Below, in pieces: positions 57,347 through 64,000 of a stretch of 64,000 nt of DNA (the stretch's first letter is position 1; each line of letters opens with the position of its first letter). Below the pieces are notes generated by a model. The model did not search any database, was not told the DNA's origin, and saw only the letters and a program-made list of their open reading frames with translations. The translations under genes and the position numbers were made by a program. The stretch is from assembly GCF_025231485.1 (NCBI RefSeq), contig NZ_CP104003.1, forward strand, positions 682,001 through 746,000. The letters run 5' to 3'. The stretch is from Salinirubellus salinus (GTDB taxonomy: Archaea > Halobacteriota > Halobacteria > Halobacteriales > Haloarculaceae).

Positions 57347-58627
57347 ATGAGGGGCTGGAGCGACGAGCGCGGGCAAGCGATCCAGGTGGGAGCGATCATC
57401 CTGTTCGGGTTCCTCGTCGTCGCGTTCGCGGGTTACCAGGCAGTCTCGGTGCCGAGTCAGAACCAGAACGTGGAGTTCCAGCACTCGATGGCGGTCACGG
57501 ACCAGATGCAGGAGTTCCGTGCGGACACCATCGAAGCGGCGAGTACGGGAGCGACCCGGTCACAGGCGTTCAAACTCGGCACCTCGTATCCGGCACGACT
57601 GTTCGCCGTGAACCCCCCGCCAGCGAGTGGTCGGCTCGCGACGACGACGTTCGGTGGCGGGGAGTACGTCCTCGACGCGCCGGGGGCGAGCCTGGAGGAC
57701 ATTTGTGGGTTGAGTACGGGCTCCGGGAACAGCGTGGGTTCGCAGGCGCTTGTGTACGAACCGGACTACAACGAGTACACGCAGGCACCGAACGTGGTCT
57801 ACGAGAACACGGTCACCTATCGAGAGTTCCCGGGCAAGGTACGACTGGACTCAGGGCAGACGATTATCGACGGAAGCACCCTGACGTTCGTGCCTCTGAC
57901 TGGGGATGTGAGTGAGTCGGCGAGCGCGACTCGAACAGTGGACATCTTCCCGGGTCCCGCTGGAGTCGAGAACATATCTCCTACCAGTTCATTCCAACTT
58001 CGTATTCCGACGGCTCTAACCGCGGATGATTGGCGGACACTACTGTCAGACGAGTTCACTCCTGATGGAAACGTCCAGAGCGTTACCTCGTCAGGAGGGG
58101 ACGTAGTCGTCACGCTGAGTGGGGGCGAGTATACCGTACTATGCCCCGTGAATGGGCTTGGTAAAACCCCAGCAAACGAACCTTCGCAAGAACTGAACAG
58201 AGGGGGAGATGGGGGCTCCAGTTTGAACCCTGGTGATGCGGGTGATGTTCGTCTGGATAGTATCGAACGTAGTGATGATGACAAGGACAATATTGTACTT
58301 ACGTTCGAAAATACGGGGGATGACGTGAGATTGACCGAGGGACGTTTCAATTTCTACTTCTCTAGCAACCAGAATGGTCCGGAACAGCTAGATGTACTCA
58401 ACACGACAGCTCCAGAAGTGTTGATGGCAGAGCTTCAAATCAGGGGTGAAACAAAAGATTCGTCTCCGGAGCAGATTTTCTCCGGCGGAGGAAGCAACAC
58501 TAAGTTGACAATCAGTTTCGATACTTCCGGAAATGCCAAAGTGCAAAAGAAAGACTATTTCGTCGTCCTACTTCGCTTCTCGGACGGTCAAGAATCTCTC
58601 TACTTCGTCGATATACCACAGAACTGA
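57347..58627 (+). CDS. Pilin-like secreted surface protein with AT-rich C-terminal part
   Basis: 426 residues. N-terminus MRGWSDERGQAIQVGAIILF continues GFLVVAFAGYQAV: a charged lead, then a hydrophobic helix, resembling a type IV pilin-like or class III signal near RGQAIQVGAI. A conserved-looking domain follows to about residue 205 (FQHSMAVTDQMQEFRADTI, FKLGTSYPARLFAVNPPP). From about base 57960 the GC content falls from about 65% to roughly 45% and codons ending in A or T become common. The C-terminal part (RFNFYFSSNQNGPEQLDVL, FVVLLRFSDGQESLYFVD) looks variable and surface-exposed. Function unknown; it precedes another pilin-like gene by 14 nt. Confidence 0.78.
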   Translation: MRGWSDERGQAIQVGAIILFGFLVVAFAGYQAVSVPSQNQNVEFQHSMAVTDQMQEFRADTIEAASTGATRSQAFKLGTSYPARLFAVNPPPASGRLATTTFGGGEYVLDAPGASLEDICGLSTGSGNSVGSQALVYEPDYNEYTQAPNVVYENTVTYREFPGKVRLDSGQTIIDGSTLTFVPLTGDVSESASATRTVDIFPGPAGVENISPTSSFQLRIPTALTADDWRTLLSDEFTPDGNVQSVTSSGGDVVVTLSGGEYTVLCPVNGLGKTPANEPSQELNRGGDGGSSLNPGDAGDVRLDSIERSDDDKDNIVLTFENTGDDVRLTEGRFNFYFSSNQNGPEQLDVLNTTAPEVLMAELQIRGETKDSSPEQIFSGGGSNTKLTISFDTSGNAKVQKKDYFVVLLRFSDGQESLYFVDIPQN

Positions 58628-58641
58628 GACCACAACAATCT

Positions 58642-59583
58642 ATGAGTGTCGGCTCACAAAGCGGCACAAACTCCCGCGCCCAGACCTCCACCCTCGGCGT
58701 CCTCTTCGCCGTCCTCCTCGTCCTCGTCTCGGTCACGGCCGTCTCCGTCGCGGCGCTCGGTACGCTCGACACCGAGGACTCGACGTTCGTCGGCGTGAGC
58801 GTCGAGGTGACGACCGACGCCGTCGTCGTCTCCGGGGAGGGAGGAGAGTCGGTGCCCACGAGCGACCTCACGTTGATCGTGGACCGCGACACGACCCAGC
58901 GGTACGGCTTCGAGACGCTGACGGCCAACGAACGGTTCGGCCCCGGGGACAGGGTGCGACTGGAGCTCTCACCGCTCGAGTCGTTCGGCGACCTCCTCGG
59001 GGTCCGTGTCGTCCACGAGCCGAGCCAGCGGTCACTGTTCACCGACCGGCTGGTGGTCCGGCGGGCGACCCCGGTGCCGGTCGGGGCGGGGCGGCCGGTC
59101 GGGGCAGCCTCGGTCACACCGACGAGCACACGGACACCAGTGGGGACGGACTCGCCAGCAGCGACCTCGACTCCCACGGCGACCCCGACGGCCACCGCGA
59201 CCCTGACAGCGACCGTCACCACGACCCCCATCCCGACACCCACGCCGACGGCGACACCGACACCGACCGAGACGCCGACGCCCCAGGTGCCCACCATCGA
59301 GTCGGTGTCGACGGACGCCTACAAGAGCAAGAACACGGACCTCGTCTCCGCGACGGCGAGCCTCTCGGGCGTCGATGGCGACGAGCGGGTCGTCTTCGAA
59401 CTGCGAGATAGCGAGGGGACGCTGCTCGACGGGGCCACCGACGAAGGGTCGGGCGACGGACGTGTCGCTGCGCTCCTCGGCGCCTCGCGTGGGGACAGGG
59501 ACAAGCGCTACAGCCTCGTGGTGACGGTGTACGAGGGGGAACGGGTGGTCGACTCCGTGACCGTCGCGCTCGACGCCCCGTGA
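58642..59583 (+). CDS. Type IV pilin-like protein with Thr/Pro linker
   Basis: 313 residues. N-terminal QTSTLGVLFAVLLVLVSVTA is a pilin/archaellin-type helix (short basic-polar leader, then a long hydrophobic segment). A beta-rich part follows (TFVGVSVEVTTDAVVVSGEG, DRVRLELSPLESFGD). A linker of about 60 residues is almost wholly Thr, Pro and Ala (PTATPTATATLTATVTTTP region), probably O-glycosylated. The last part is ATASLSGVDGDERVVFELRDS. It starts 14 nt after the previous gene, so both may be one surface-structure operon. Confidence 0.75.
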   Translation: MSVGSQSGTNSRAQTSTLGVLFAVLLVLVSVTAVSVAALGTLDTEDSTFVGVSVEVTTDAVVVSGEGGESVPTSDLTLIVDRDTTQRYGFETLTANERFGPGDRVRLELSPLESFGDLLGVRVVHEPSQRSLFTDRLVVRRATPVPVGAGRPVGAASVTPTSTRTPVGTDSPAATSTPTATPTATATLTATVTTTPIPTPTPTATPTPTETPTPQVPTIESVSTDAYKSKNTDLVSATASLSGVDGDERVVFELRDSEGTLLDGATDEGSGDGRVAALLGASRGDRDKRYSLVVTVYEGERVVDSVTVALDAP

Positions 59584-59664
59584 GCGTCCTCCACACGCAT
59601 GATTTCGACGACTGTCGATACGAGCGTCGACAACCACTTGTACCGGGACGCGATATCTGCTTGC

Positions 59665-61002
59665 ATGACAGACGTCGGAATCGACGCCATCGAGATACAC
59701 GCGGGGAAACTCAAACTCGACCTGCCGGGGACGTTCGCGCCGGCGAAGGGCGAGGACCCGGAGAAGTACACGAAGGGGCTGGGGCTCCACGCCTCGTCGC
59801 TCCCGGACGTCTACGAGGACATCGTGACGATGGGTGCCAACGCGGCGAGGAAACTGATGGACCGCAAGGGCCTGGAGCCGGCGGACATCGGCCGCATCGA
59901 CGTGGCGACCGAGAGTGCGTTCGACAACTCCAAACCCGTCTCGACGTACATCGCGGGCTGTCTGGAACAGGTGTACGAGGGTGACTTCCGGCACGCGAAC
60001 AAGGGCGAGCGGAAGTTCGCCTGCGTCGCGGGGACGCAGGCCATCGACGACGCGTACAACTGGATTCGCGCGGGGCGCAACCGTGGCCGCGCGGCGCTCG
60101 TCGTCGCCACCGACACCGCCCTGTACGCCCGCGGCGACGCCGGCGAGGCCACGCAGGGTGCCGGTGCGGTGGCGATGCTCATCGACGAGGACCCGAGTCT
60201 GGTCTCGCTCTCGACCGAGCAGGGCTACGGGAGTATGGACGAGACGGACTTCCTCAAGCCGAACCAGCAGTTCCCGAGCGTCGACGGCAAGCGCTCGGTG
60301 CAGGTGTACCTCGCCCGCATGCGCGAGGCGCTGACCGACTACGAGAGCGTGGCGACGGACACCCACCCGGACGACTTCGTGATGGTGCCGTTCCACACCC
60401 CGTTCCCCGGTATGGTCCGGAAGGCCGCGTTGCTCGGGTACCGACACATGATCCGTGACACGGAGATCGAGGAGGCGCTCGCGGACGAGATCGGGCGTCA
60501 ACCCCGCCCCGAGGCGTTCGAGGACGACGAGTCGTACCTCGACGCCATCGCCGAGTACACGGACAAACTGAAGGGGACCGACCGGTACCGTGAGTGGTAC
60601 GCCCGGTCCATCGACCCGACGCTCGAACTCGCCCGGCACGTCGGGAACTGGTACACCGGGTCGGTCCACGTCGCCCGCGCCTCCGGCCTGAAACACGCGC
60701 TGGAGAACGACCTCGACATCACCGGGAAGCAGCTCCTCGTCGCCTCCTACGGCTCGGGTGCGCAGGCGGAGGTCCACTCCGAGACGGTCCAGCCCGACTG
60801 GGAGGAGGAGATCGCCGGTCTCGACATCGACGACCAGCTCGCGGCACGCCGCGACATCACGTTCGAGGAGTACGAGACGGTCCACGACGTGCACAACCAC
60901 GACGAGGAGACGGACGTCGACCCGTTCACCTCGCCCGAGGCGGAGTTCGTCTTCGACGGCTGGGGCCGCATGGGCGAGCGCCAGTACCGCTACGTGGAGT
61001 AA
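59665..61002 (+). CDS. hmgB: Hydroxymethylglutaryl-CoA synthase
   Basis: 445 residues. Condenses acetyl-CoA and acetoacetyl-CoA to HMG-CoA in the mevalonate pathway. Start MTDVGIDAIEIHAGKLKLDL is the archaeal N-terminus, so the earlier in-frame ATG at 59599 is probably not used. The catalytic general base is likely Glu83 (ATESAFDNSKPVSTY) and the nucleophile Cys120 (RKFACVAGTQA). FHTPFPGMVRKA contains the His and YGSGAQAEV is a late family motif. IDI-like gene follows in 141 nt. hmgA is also in the window. Confidence 0.96.
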   Translation: MTDVGIDAIEIHAGKLKLDLPGTFAPAKGEDPEKYTKGLGLHASSLPDVYEDIVTMGANAARKLMDRKGLEPADIGRIDVATESAFDNSKPVSTYIAGCLEQVYEGDFRHANKGERKFACVAGTQAIDDAYNWIRAGRNRGRAALVVATDTALYARGDAGEATQGAGAVAMLIDEDPSLVSLSTEQGYGSMDETDFLKPNQQFPSVDGKRSVQVYLARMREALTDYESVATDTHPDDFVMVPFHTPFPGMVRKAALLGYRHMIRDTEIEEALADEIGRQPRPEAFEDDESYLDAIAEYTDKLKGTDRYREWYARSIDPTLELARHVGNWYTGSVHVARASGLKHALENDLDITGKQLLVASYGSGAQAEVHSETVQPDWEEEIAGLDIDDQLAARRDITFEEYETVHDVHNHDEETDVDPFTSPEAEFVFDGWGRMGERQYRYVE

Positions 61003-61142
61003 TCGGGCTCGACGCGGTGCGCGCCACGTCGACGACCGTCCCGGTGGCCCCGACCGTGGCTGGTGAGCCGCCCACGTTCTGCCGAACTCGACCGTCCCGC
61101 AGAGTCGAAGCTACCTTAACGACCGTGGGTGTCTCCGATGGT

Positions 61143-61742
61143 ATGAGCACGGACACGGACCTCGACCCGGCGACGGGTAGCGAGGCGTCGGCGGAGACGA
61201 CGGAGCACGAGAACGCGGCGCAGCAGGTGGTCGCCGTCGACTCCGAGGACAACGAGCAGGAGGTCGTGAACCGCCTCAAGGCGCACACCGGTGACGGCAT
61301 CCGCCACCGCGCCTTCACGGTCCTCGTCTTCGACCGTGACGACAACGTCCTCCTGGCTCAGCGCTCGCCTGACAAGCGGCTCTGGGACACCCACTGGGAC
61401 GGCACCGTCGCCTCCCACCCCGACCCCGGACAGAGCCAGGAGGAGGCGACCCGAGAGCGACTCGAGGAGGAACTCGGTGTCACGCCCGACCAGTACGACG
61501 ACCTGCGTATCACGGACAAGTTCGAGTACAAGCGCTACTACCTCGACGAGGGGCTCGAGTGGGAGGTCTGTGCGGTGCTGAAGTGTACGCTCTCGGACCG
61601 GACGCTCGACCCCGACCCGGCCGAGGTCGGCGGCTGGATGTGGGTTCCCTACGAGCACCTCTGGAACAACCAGCGGCTCTACCGGCAACTCAGACTCTGT
61701 CCGTGGTTCGAGATGGCGATGCGGCGCGACCTGACCGAGTAA
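61143..61742 (+). CDS. idi: IDI-like Nudix protein (isopentenyl-diphosphate isomerase family)
   Basis: 199 residues. Nudix-fold family containing type I isopentenyl-diphosphate isomerase: N-terminal disordered acidic part (1-45), then GIRHRAFTVLVFDRDDNVLL, RLWDTHWDGTVASHPDPGQS and the Nudix helix QEEATRERLEEELGV, later RYYLDEGLEWEVCAVL with Glu139/Glu141. In E. coli Idi and human IDI1 the essential Cys sits in SVCGHP/TCCSHP. Here the same position is Ala90 (TVASHP). It could therefore be a non-isomerase Nudix enzyme or a changed isomerase. Position after HMG-CoA synthase supports an isoprenoid role. TATA-like TACCTTAACG precedes it. Confidence 0.85.
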   Translation: MSTDTDLDPATGSEASAETTEHENAAQQVVAVDSEDNEQEVVNRLKAHTGDGIRHRAFTVLVFDRDDNVLLAQRSPDKRLWDTHWDGTVASHPDPGQSQEEATRERLEEELGVTPDQYDDLRITDKFEYKRYYLDEGLEWEVCAVLKCTLSDRTLDPDPAEVGGWMWVPYEHLWNNQRLYRQLRLCPWFEMAMRRDLTE

Positions 61743-61866
61743 CCACGCCCGACCCGTGGACACGCTCACGGGGCCTGTCGGGTCAGCGCCGGCCGCGGCG
61801 GCGGTGGCCGTCTCGCGGCCGGCCGAGTGAGTACGGCTTTTGCGTCACCGGCACCTCCTGCCGACC

Positions 61867-62580
61867 GTGACAGACACGGACCTCGACCCGGAGCTCCACG
61901 AGACACTCGACGGACAGGTGGCCCTCGTCACCGGTGCCAACCGCGGTATCGGCGCCGAGATCGCCCGACGACTGGTCGACCACGGCGCGACGGTGTACGC
62001 CGGCACGCGCTCAGGGTCGAACGAGACACCCGAGGGGACCGAACGGGTCCTCCTCGACGTGACACAGGAGGGTGAGATCGAGGACGTGGTCGACGGCATC
62101 TTCTCCGAGGTCGGCCGGCTCGACGTCCTCGTCAACAACGCCGGTGTGTTACACTCGGGTAACGACCTCGTGGCGGAGCCGACCCGCGAGATAGACCGGA
62201 CACTCGCGACGAACCTTCGCGGCCCGATGCTGACCTGCAAGCACGCGGTCCCGTTGCTCCTCCAGCACGAGGGCGGCAGGGTCGTGAACGTCTCCTCCGG
62301 GATGGGGGCGCTGGGCGAGGCCCAGAGCGGCGGGACGCCGAGCTACCGCGTCTCGAAGACCGGCCTGAACGGCCTCACGGCGTACCTCGACGGCGAGTAC
62401 GGCGGCGAGGGGCTAATCGCCAACAGCGTCTGTCCGGGGTGGGTCCGGACCGACATGGGCGGGGAGAACGCGAGTCGGAGCGTTGAGGCTGGCGCCGAGA
62501 CACCGGTGTGGCTGGCCCGGTTCGCCCCCGGCGCTCCGAGCGGGAGGTTCTGGCGGGACAAGCAGGCGCTCGACTGGTAG
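61867..62580 (+). CDS. Short-chain dehydrogenase/reductase
   Basis: 237 residues from a GTG at 61867, chosen because TATA-like GGCTTTTGC lies 25-31 nt upstream. SDR motifs: QVALVTGANRGIGAEIARRL (T-G-x3-G-x-G), DVLVNNAGVLHSG (N-N-A-G), the Ser in NVSSGMGALGE and Y-x3-K in SYRVSKTGLNGL, then NSVCPGWVRTDMGG. The Thr-Arg after strand 2 (YAGTRSGSNETPEG) suggests NADP(H). A TTG start at 61840 is possible but less likely. Substrate unknown. Confidence 0.9.
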   Translation: MTDTDLDPELHETLDGQVALVTGANRGIGAEIARRLVDHGATVYAGTRSGSNETPEGTERVLLDVTQEGEIEDVVDGIFSEVGRLDVLVNNAGVLHSGNDLVAEPTREIDRTLATNLRGPMLTCKHAVPLLLQHEGGRVVNVSSGMGALGEAQSGGTPSYRVSKTGLNGLTAYLDGEYGGEGLIANSVCPGWVRTDMGGENASRSVEAGAETPVWLARFAPGAPSGRFWRDKQALDW

Positions 62581-62589
62581 GCGCCCGAA

Positions 62590-62802
62590 TCAGACGCTCC
62601 CGCGCGACGTGCCGACGAGGAGGACGCCGACGACGAGGATGGTGACACCGATGGCCCCGAGGATGATCTCGAGTGCCATCGACTCGATGGGAGCGAACGC
62701 CATCGCGCCGATGAGCGCCATGCCGATGAGCATCCCCCCCGTGCCGAGTCGGGTCTTCTGTGTCGGGTCGAGTTCCTTGGCCGCGGCGACCGCCTGTGAC
62801 AT
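62590..62802 (-). CDS. Small two-helix membrane protein
   Basis: 70 residues. A short amphipathic start (SQAVAAAKELDPTQKTRLG) is followed by two hydrophobic helices, TGGMLIGMALIGAMAFAPI and EIILGAIGVTILVVGVLLVG. TATA-like TTCATATCCC is 21-30 nt upstream of the ATG at 62802. Function unknown. Confidence 0.75.
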   Translation of the reverse strand: MSQAVAAAKELDPTQKTRLGTGGMLIGMALIGAMAFAPIESMALEIILGAIGVTILVVGVLLVGTSRGSV

Positions 62803-62972
62803 ACTAGTCGCTTCGCCCGACGGGATATGAACGCCACGCTATCGCGCCGCCACAGGCGTGTTGACAACCATCACACTGCGCGCGAGGGTCGATGCGCTGC
62901 CAGTCACGCCGTCTCGGCTCCCGGCAGGCCGAACCTCTCGGCCACTTGTGGACGGATGGCGGGTCTAGAGCG

Positions 62973-62989
62973 GTTATACGTATTATAAC
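62973..62989. promoter_or_regulatory. 17-bp AT-rich palindrome
   Basis: GTTATA-CGTAT-TATAAC, 6-bp perfect arms with a 5-nt spacer, in an AT-rich pocket 91-107 nt before the 58-residue HTH-like gene. Could hold TATA elements for either strand or be a regulator site. Confidence 0.45.
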
Positions 62990-63006
62990 TCACGCGTTTC
63001 CACACA

Positions 63007-63044
63007 AAACCTTGCGTTAGTGGTCTATTATTCTCGCAAGGTTT
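63007..63044. promoter_or_regulatory. Perfect 10-bp inverted repeat overlapping a TATA box
   Basis: Arms AAACCTTGCG (63007-63016) and CGCAAGGTTT (63035-63044), 18-nt spacer. The right arm runs directly into the TATA-like TTTAAA (63042-63047) that would serve the ATG at 63080. A protein bound here would block TBP. Read on the minus strand, the left arm also gives CGCAAGGTTTTG, a possible divergent BRE/TATA. Confidence 0.6.
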
Positions 63045-63079
63045 AAACTACGGCAACACAACGCCGTAGACGTTACCAG

Positions 63080-63256
63080 ATGACCACCGACGCACTGCGG
63101 ACGGCTATCGTGCTGTACACCAGCGGGACCATCGACGACGCGGCGGCGGCGCGGTACCTCGGTCTCTCCCCGGAGCGGTGGGCGACCTATCGCCGGACGC
63201 ACGGGCTCACGGCTCCCGGTCGTGACACGACCCGCGAAGACCCGATGGCCGTCTGA
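63080..63256 (+). CDS. 58-residue HTH-like protein
   Basis: 58 residues, shorter than usual annotation cut-offs: MTTDALRTAIVLYTSGTIDD, then AAAARYLGLSPERWATYRRT and the tail HGLTAPGRDTTREDPMAV. The central part reads as a helix-turn-helix: helix AIVLYTSG, turn TID, helix DAAAARYLG, then the likely recognition helix SPERWATYRRTH. It resembles small haloarchaeal HTH proteins such as the family I know as DUF7317. The upstream inverted repeat overlapping the TATA box could be its own operator. No partner toxin is visible; the next gene is 84 nt downstream. Confidence 0.75.
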   Translation: MTTDALRTAIVLYTSGTIDDAAAARYLGLSPERWATYRRTHGLTAPGRDTTREDPMAV

Positions 63257-63339
63257 GAACCGTCCACGAACTGTTCTGCACAGTTCAGGAGACAGTTAAT
63301 GCGTGGGTAGTTATCGACGTATACGACAGTCCTCCGGCT

Positions 63340-64000
63340 ATGACACGAGAGTCGGAAACTCCTGTCGACGGTCGGTCTACGGCGCCATCCCGACGGTCCG
63401 TCCTCCGGGCCATCGGTGTCGGCGGTGGTGTCGCCATGCTCGGCGGTGTGGCCTCGGCCAGGCCCGGCGAAGGCCGTGGTCGGGGTCGTGGCCGCCCGGA
63501 CGAGCGTCAGTCCGAGGACGGCCCCGGCGGGTCGAACGGCGCCGACCCGAAGGCGGCCTGTGGGGAGTGCTCCGAGGGCTACTACTACGAGAAGATAGAC
63601 GGCGCGCCGGAGAAGGGCGACGAGTACACGCTGGAATCCGGCGCCACCATCATCATCACCGACGTCGAGAAGAACGACGACGGTGAGGTCGTCTGTATCA
63701 AGTTCGACTCCGACGGCATCGTCGAGAAGCTCTGCATCAAGGGTGGCCCGGAGACGAAGGTGTACGACGACGTCACGCTCGCTGACTACGACGAGAGGTG
63801 GTTCTGTGCGCCGGACAACCCGAACTCGGGGAAGAAGTACGAGATTAGCAACGTCGCCTACTGCAACTCGCCCGCCGTGATGTTCCAGGCCGACCTCGTG
63901 GTCGGACCGGCCATCTGCCAGTTCGACGAGTCCGAGGGCGTGACCTACAACGCTCAGAACCGCATCCTCAACTCGACGACGTTCGCGTTGCCGGCGGCCG
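63340..64000 (+). CDS. Tat-exported protein, truncated by the window end
   Basis: 220 complete codons are visible and no stop is reached. The signal region has RRSVLRAIGVGGGVAMLGG, with a twin arginine and a hydrophobic core, then ASA-R as a cleavage-like site. The mature part begins with a Gly/Arg-rich stretch (RPGEGRGRGRGRPDER), then a Cys-containing domain: ACGECSEGYYYEKIDG, EVVCIKFDSDGIVEKLCIKG, RWFCAPDNPNSGKKYEI. Function unknown. TATA-like TAGTTATCG is about 25-32 nt upstream of the ATG. Confidence 0.85.
   Translation, partial: MTRESETPVDGRSTAPSRRSVLRAIGVGGGVAMLGGVASARPGEGRGRGRGRPDERQSEDGPGGSNGADPKAACGECSEGYYYEKIDGAPEKGDEYTLESGATIIITDVEKNDDGEVVCIKFDSDGIVEKLCIKGGPETKVYDDVTLADYDERWFCAPDNPNSGKKYEISNVAYCNSPAVMFQADLVVGPAICQFDESEGVTYNAQNRILNSTTFALPAA

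Noticed and set aside
59130-59290. Thr/Pro codon run in the pilin-like gene as a tandem DNA repeat
   Set aside because: It is low-complexity protein sequence with irregular codons; no unit repeats exactly at DNA level over more than a few copies.
1-64000. tRNA genes, rRNA and CRISPR arrays
   Set aside because: I looked for T-loop GGTTC-like patterns with a suitable acceptor stem, for regularly spaced repeats and for rRNA blocks and saw none; a tRNAscan or CRISPR finder run would be decisive.

Overview
The window is chromosomal DNA of a halophilic archaeon (class Halobacteria). GC content is about 70% and codons end in G or C. The encoded proteins are strongly acidic. Most genes have a TATA-like element about 26-30 nt before the start codon and no Shine-Dalgarno sequence, as expected for leaderless haloarchaeal mRNAs. 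The gene content is archaeal: a 7S SRP RNA, the RNase P subunit Rnp4, eIF5A, HerA/NurA, a split GMP synthase, and HMG-CoA synthase and reductase for ether-lipid isoprenoids. I place it no more finely than this. About 76 genes are packed tightly, with many 1-4 nt overlaps; no insertion sequence, CRISPR array, rRNA or tRNA was seen.

Layout. 1-9.4 kb: the N-terminal part of a geranylgeranylglyceryl-phosphate synthase-family gene, several small conserved haloarchaeal proteins, the SRP RNA (about 4178-4462), an rnp4-YhbY-mscS operon, and an 809-residue protein with a long disordered linker. 9.4-23.6 kb: purA, an acetyltransferase, Trm112-like protein, nitroreductase, universal stress protein, herA and nurA (same strand, with a small opposite-strand gene between them), gpmI, an amidohydrolase and hmgA. 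23.6-28.1 kb: a tandem DoxX-like pair, then a cupin gene and three tandem lipoprotein genes. 28.3-38.9 kb: a tRNA methylthiotransferase, ferritin, an acetamidase-family gene, a Tat lipoprotein, a long leftward run (kinase-like protein, MmgE/PrpD, DAG-kinase-like, zinc-ribbon protein, site-2 protease) and an HMCES/YedK homologue. 39.1-45.5 kb: the menaquinone genes menF-menD and menB, with a DnaJ membrane protein and an SDR enzyme. 45.5-56.6 kb: a ZIP transporter, an eIF5A-agmatinase-NIF3 operon, pyrG-guaAB, a fasciclin protein, an MBL-fold enzyme and an aldo/keto reductase. 56.7-64 kb: a DUF2150-type protein, two pilin-like surface proteins, HMG-CoA synthase, an IDI-like Nudix protein, an SDR enzyme, a 58-residue HTH-like protein behind a 10-bp inverted repeat, and a truncated Tat-exported protein.

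How the genes work together. hmgB (59665), hmgA (21240) and the IDI-like gene (61143) belong to the mevalonate route to archaeal lipids, which the partial gene at the left edge uses further downstream. eIF5A and agmatinase form one leftward operon, consistent with agmatine-based hypusination. menF, menD and menB cover three steps of menaquinone synthesis. herA and nurA encode the end-resection helicase and nuclease pair.

Most unusual observations. (1) A family of short intergenic hairpins is built around the triloop core GC-GGA-GC. Three copies share the 11-nt centre GAGCGGAGCGA, with different but self-complementary arms. (2) The IDI-like Nudix protein has Ala where type I isomerases have their essential Cys. 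(3) A 58-residue HTH-like protein has an inverted repeat overlapping its TATA box. (4) A surface-protein gene at 57347-58627 drops sharply in GC over its C-terminal half.
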